From NCBI RefSeq assembly GCF_018139685.1, contig NZ_JAGSPN010000016.1, positions 1 through 64,000 on the forward strand: DNA of 64,000 nt, given 5' to 3'. Position 1 is the stretch's first letter. Every line of letters starts with the position of its first letter. A program made the position numbers and the translations under genes. Under the pieces are notes generated by a model. It saw only the letters and a list, made by a program, of their open reading frames with translations. It was not told where the DNA came from and ran no database searches. Below are positions 63,639-64,000 of this stretch, one piece after another. The DNA comes from Cognatundibacterium luofuense. Lineage in GTDB: Bacteria; Pseudomonadota; Gammaproteobacteria; Burkholderiales; Burkholderiaceae_D.

Positions 63639-63672
63639 AAAACCCGTTGTTATTGCTAACAACGGGTTTTTA
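63639..63672 (-). terminator. rho-independent terminator of tRNA-Thr
   Basis: AAAACCCGTTGTTA (63639-63652) and its exact complement (63657-63670) enclose TTGC. On the minus strand it follows the tRNA 3' end within 4 bases and is succeeded by a T-run. Confidence 0.88.
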
Positions 63673-63673
63673 T

Positions 63674-63749
63674 TGGTGCCGGCTGCCGGAATCGAACTGG
63701 CCACCTGATGATTACAAGTCAACTGCTCTACCAAATGAGCTAAGCCGGC
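63674..63749 (-). tRNA. tRNA-Thr (TGT)
   Basis: A 76-nucleotide cloverleaf on the minus strand. The acceptor GCCGGCT pairs with AGCCGGC, and the D-arm is AGCTCATTTGGTAGAGC. The anticodon arm GTTGA-CTTGTAA-TCATC has anticodon TGT, and the T-arm is GGCCAG-TTCGATT-CCGGC. The 3' CCA is encoded. Pair 28:42 in the anticodon stem is T-T, a mismatch. Confidence 0.95.
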
Positions 63750-63796
63750 GTAAACTTTACAGCGTTTTCTGAATTTCAGTATCGCTGAAGACCCAC

Positions 63797-63802
63797 ATTA
63801 TA
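63797..63802 (-). promoter_or_regulatory. possible -10 box of tRNA-Thr
   Basis: TATAAT on the minus strand, about 48 bases before the tRNA 5' end and directly after the stop codon of the upstream gene. No good -35 is present at 16-18 bases spacing. Confidence 0.4.
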
Positions 63803-63803
63803 G

Positions 63804-64000
63804 CTACTTCACGATCTTAAGGGAAGGCCTTTCCGGTTTTTTTTGTGAAATTTCTTCTGCGGCAGATTTATCTTCAGCCTCAGCGCCTTGCTCCGGAACC
63901 AGACCGAGGACAGCTGGCGGCTCAACAGCATCAGATACAGCAGTATCCGTCTGCTCAGCATTTTCGTTCAGACTAACCTCAAACGCCATACCCTGACCAT
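63804..64000 (-). CDS. unrecognised protein, C-terminal part only
   Basis: An open frame on the minus strand runs from the window edge to a TAA at 63804-63806. It encodes about 65 visible residues, acidic and Ala/Glu-rich (NENAEQTDTAVSDAVEPP, QGAEAEDKSAAEEISQKK) with a basic end (RPSLKIVK). The Met at 63989 lacks a properly spaced ribosome site and the frame is open beyond it, so the gene probably starts outside the window. It looks like a low-complexity, probably disordered C-terminal tail. No family can be assigned. Confidence 0.45.
   Translation of the reverse strand, partial: GQGMAFEVSLNENAEQTDTAVSDAVEPPAVLGLVPEQGAEAEDKSAAEEISQKKPERPSLKIVK

Overview
The window looks like chromosomal DNA of a betaproteobacterium in the order Burkholderiales, most likely the family Oxalobacteraceae. 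This is an inference from gene content and order (rpe-gph-trpEGDC beside apaG, minCDE, hemA-prfA-prmC, grxD-ubiX, a RegB/RegA pair with a ubiquinol oxidase operon) and from moderate GC by eye. No phage, insertion sequence or CRISPR array was recognised. Nearly all of it is ordinary core or conserved accessory chromosome.

Layout, left to right. Positions 1-145 hold, on the minus strand, what looks like the promoter and boxA leader of a ribosomal RNA operon whose 16S gene would lie just outside the window. Next come an enoyl-CoA hydratase, a 41-residue membrane peptide, apaG, and rpe-gph followed by trpE-trpG-trpD-trpC behind a structured 240-base leader. From 7.6 to 12.8 kb a minus-strand run encodes an M61 peptidase, a DUF3429 membrane protein, a MobA-like nucleotidyltransferase, DsbC and a UbiH-type hydroxylase. 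tRNA-Phe, minCDE, a response regulator/FecR-LysM/CHASE2-kinase signalling operon, hemA-prfA-dsbB-prmC and a GNAT gene follow on the plus strand to 24.6 kb.

From 24.6 to 31.4 kb a tightly packed minus-strand operon carries cyoABCD, SURF1 and the redox two-component pair RegB/RegA, so terminal oxidase and redox sensor are physically coupled. An MFS transporter diverges from it. A NarX/NarL-type pair (33-35 kb), a TonB-like protein and a membrane protein lead into the most unusual region (37.0-43.5 kb): an HscC-type Hsp70 followed by three related membrane-anchored proteins with Sel1 repeats, two of which start with a J-domain-like segment lacking the HPD tripeptide. An 85-base interspersed repeat flanks the last of them.

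From 43.7 to 47.1 kb lies an LpoB/YcfL/COG3014 outer-membrane lipoprotein cluster. It is followed by a hydrolase, tex, and an aldehyde dehydrogenase plus DUF779 unit with a textbook sigma-54 promoter and an AcoR-like sigma-54 activator next door. grxD-ubiX, a HisKA_2 kinase paired with a REC-PAS-GGDEF-EAL protein, a DPP-IV-like S9 peptidase and tRNA-Thr close the window. The last 200 bases are the 3' end of an unrecognised gene that continues past the edge.
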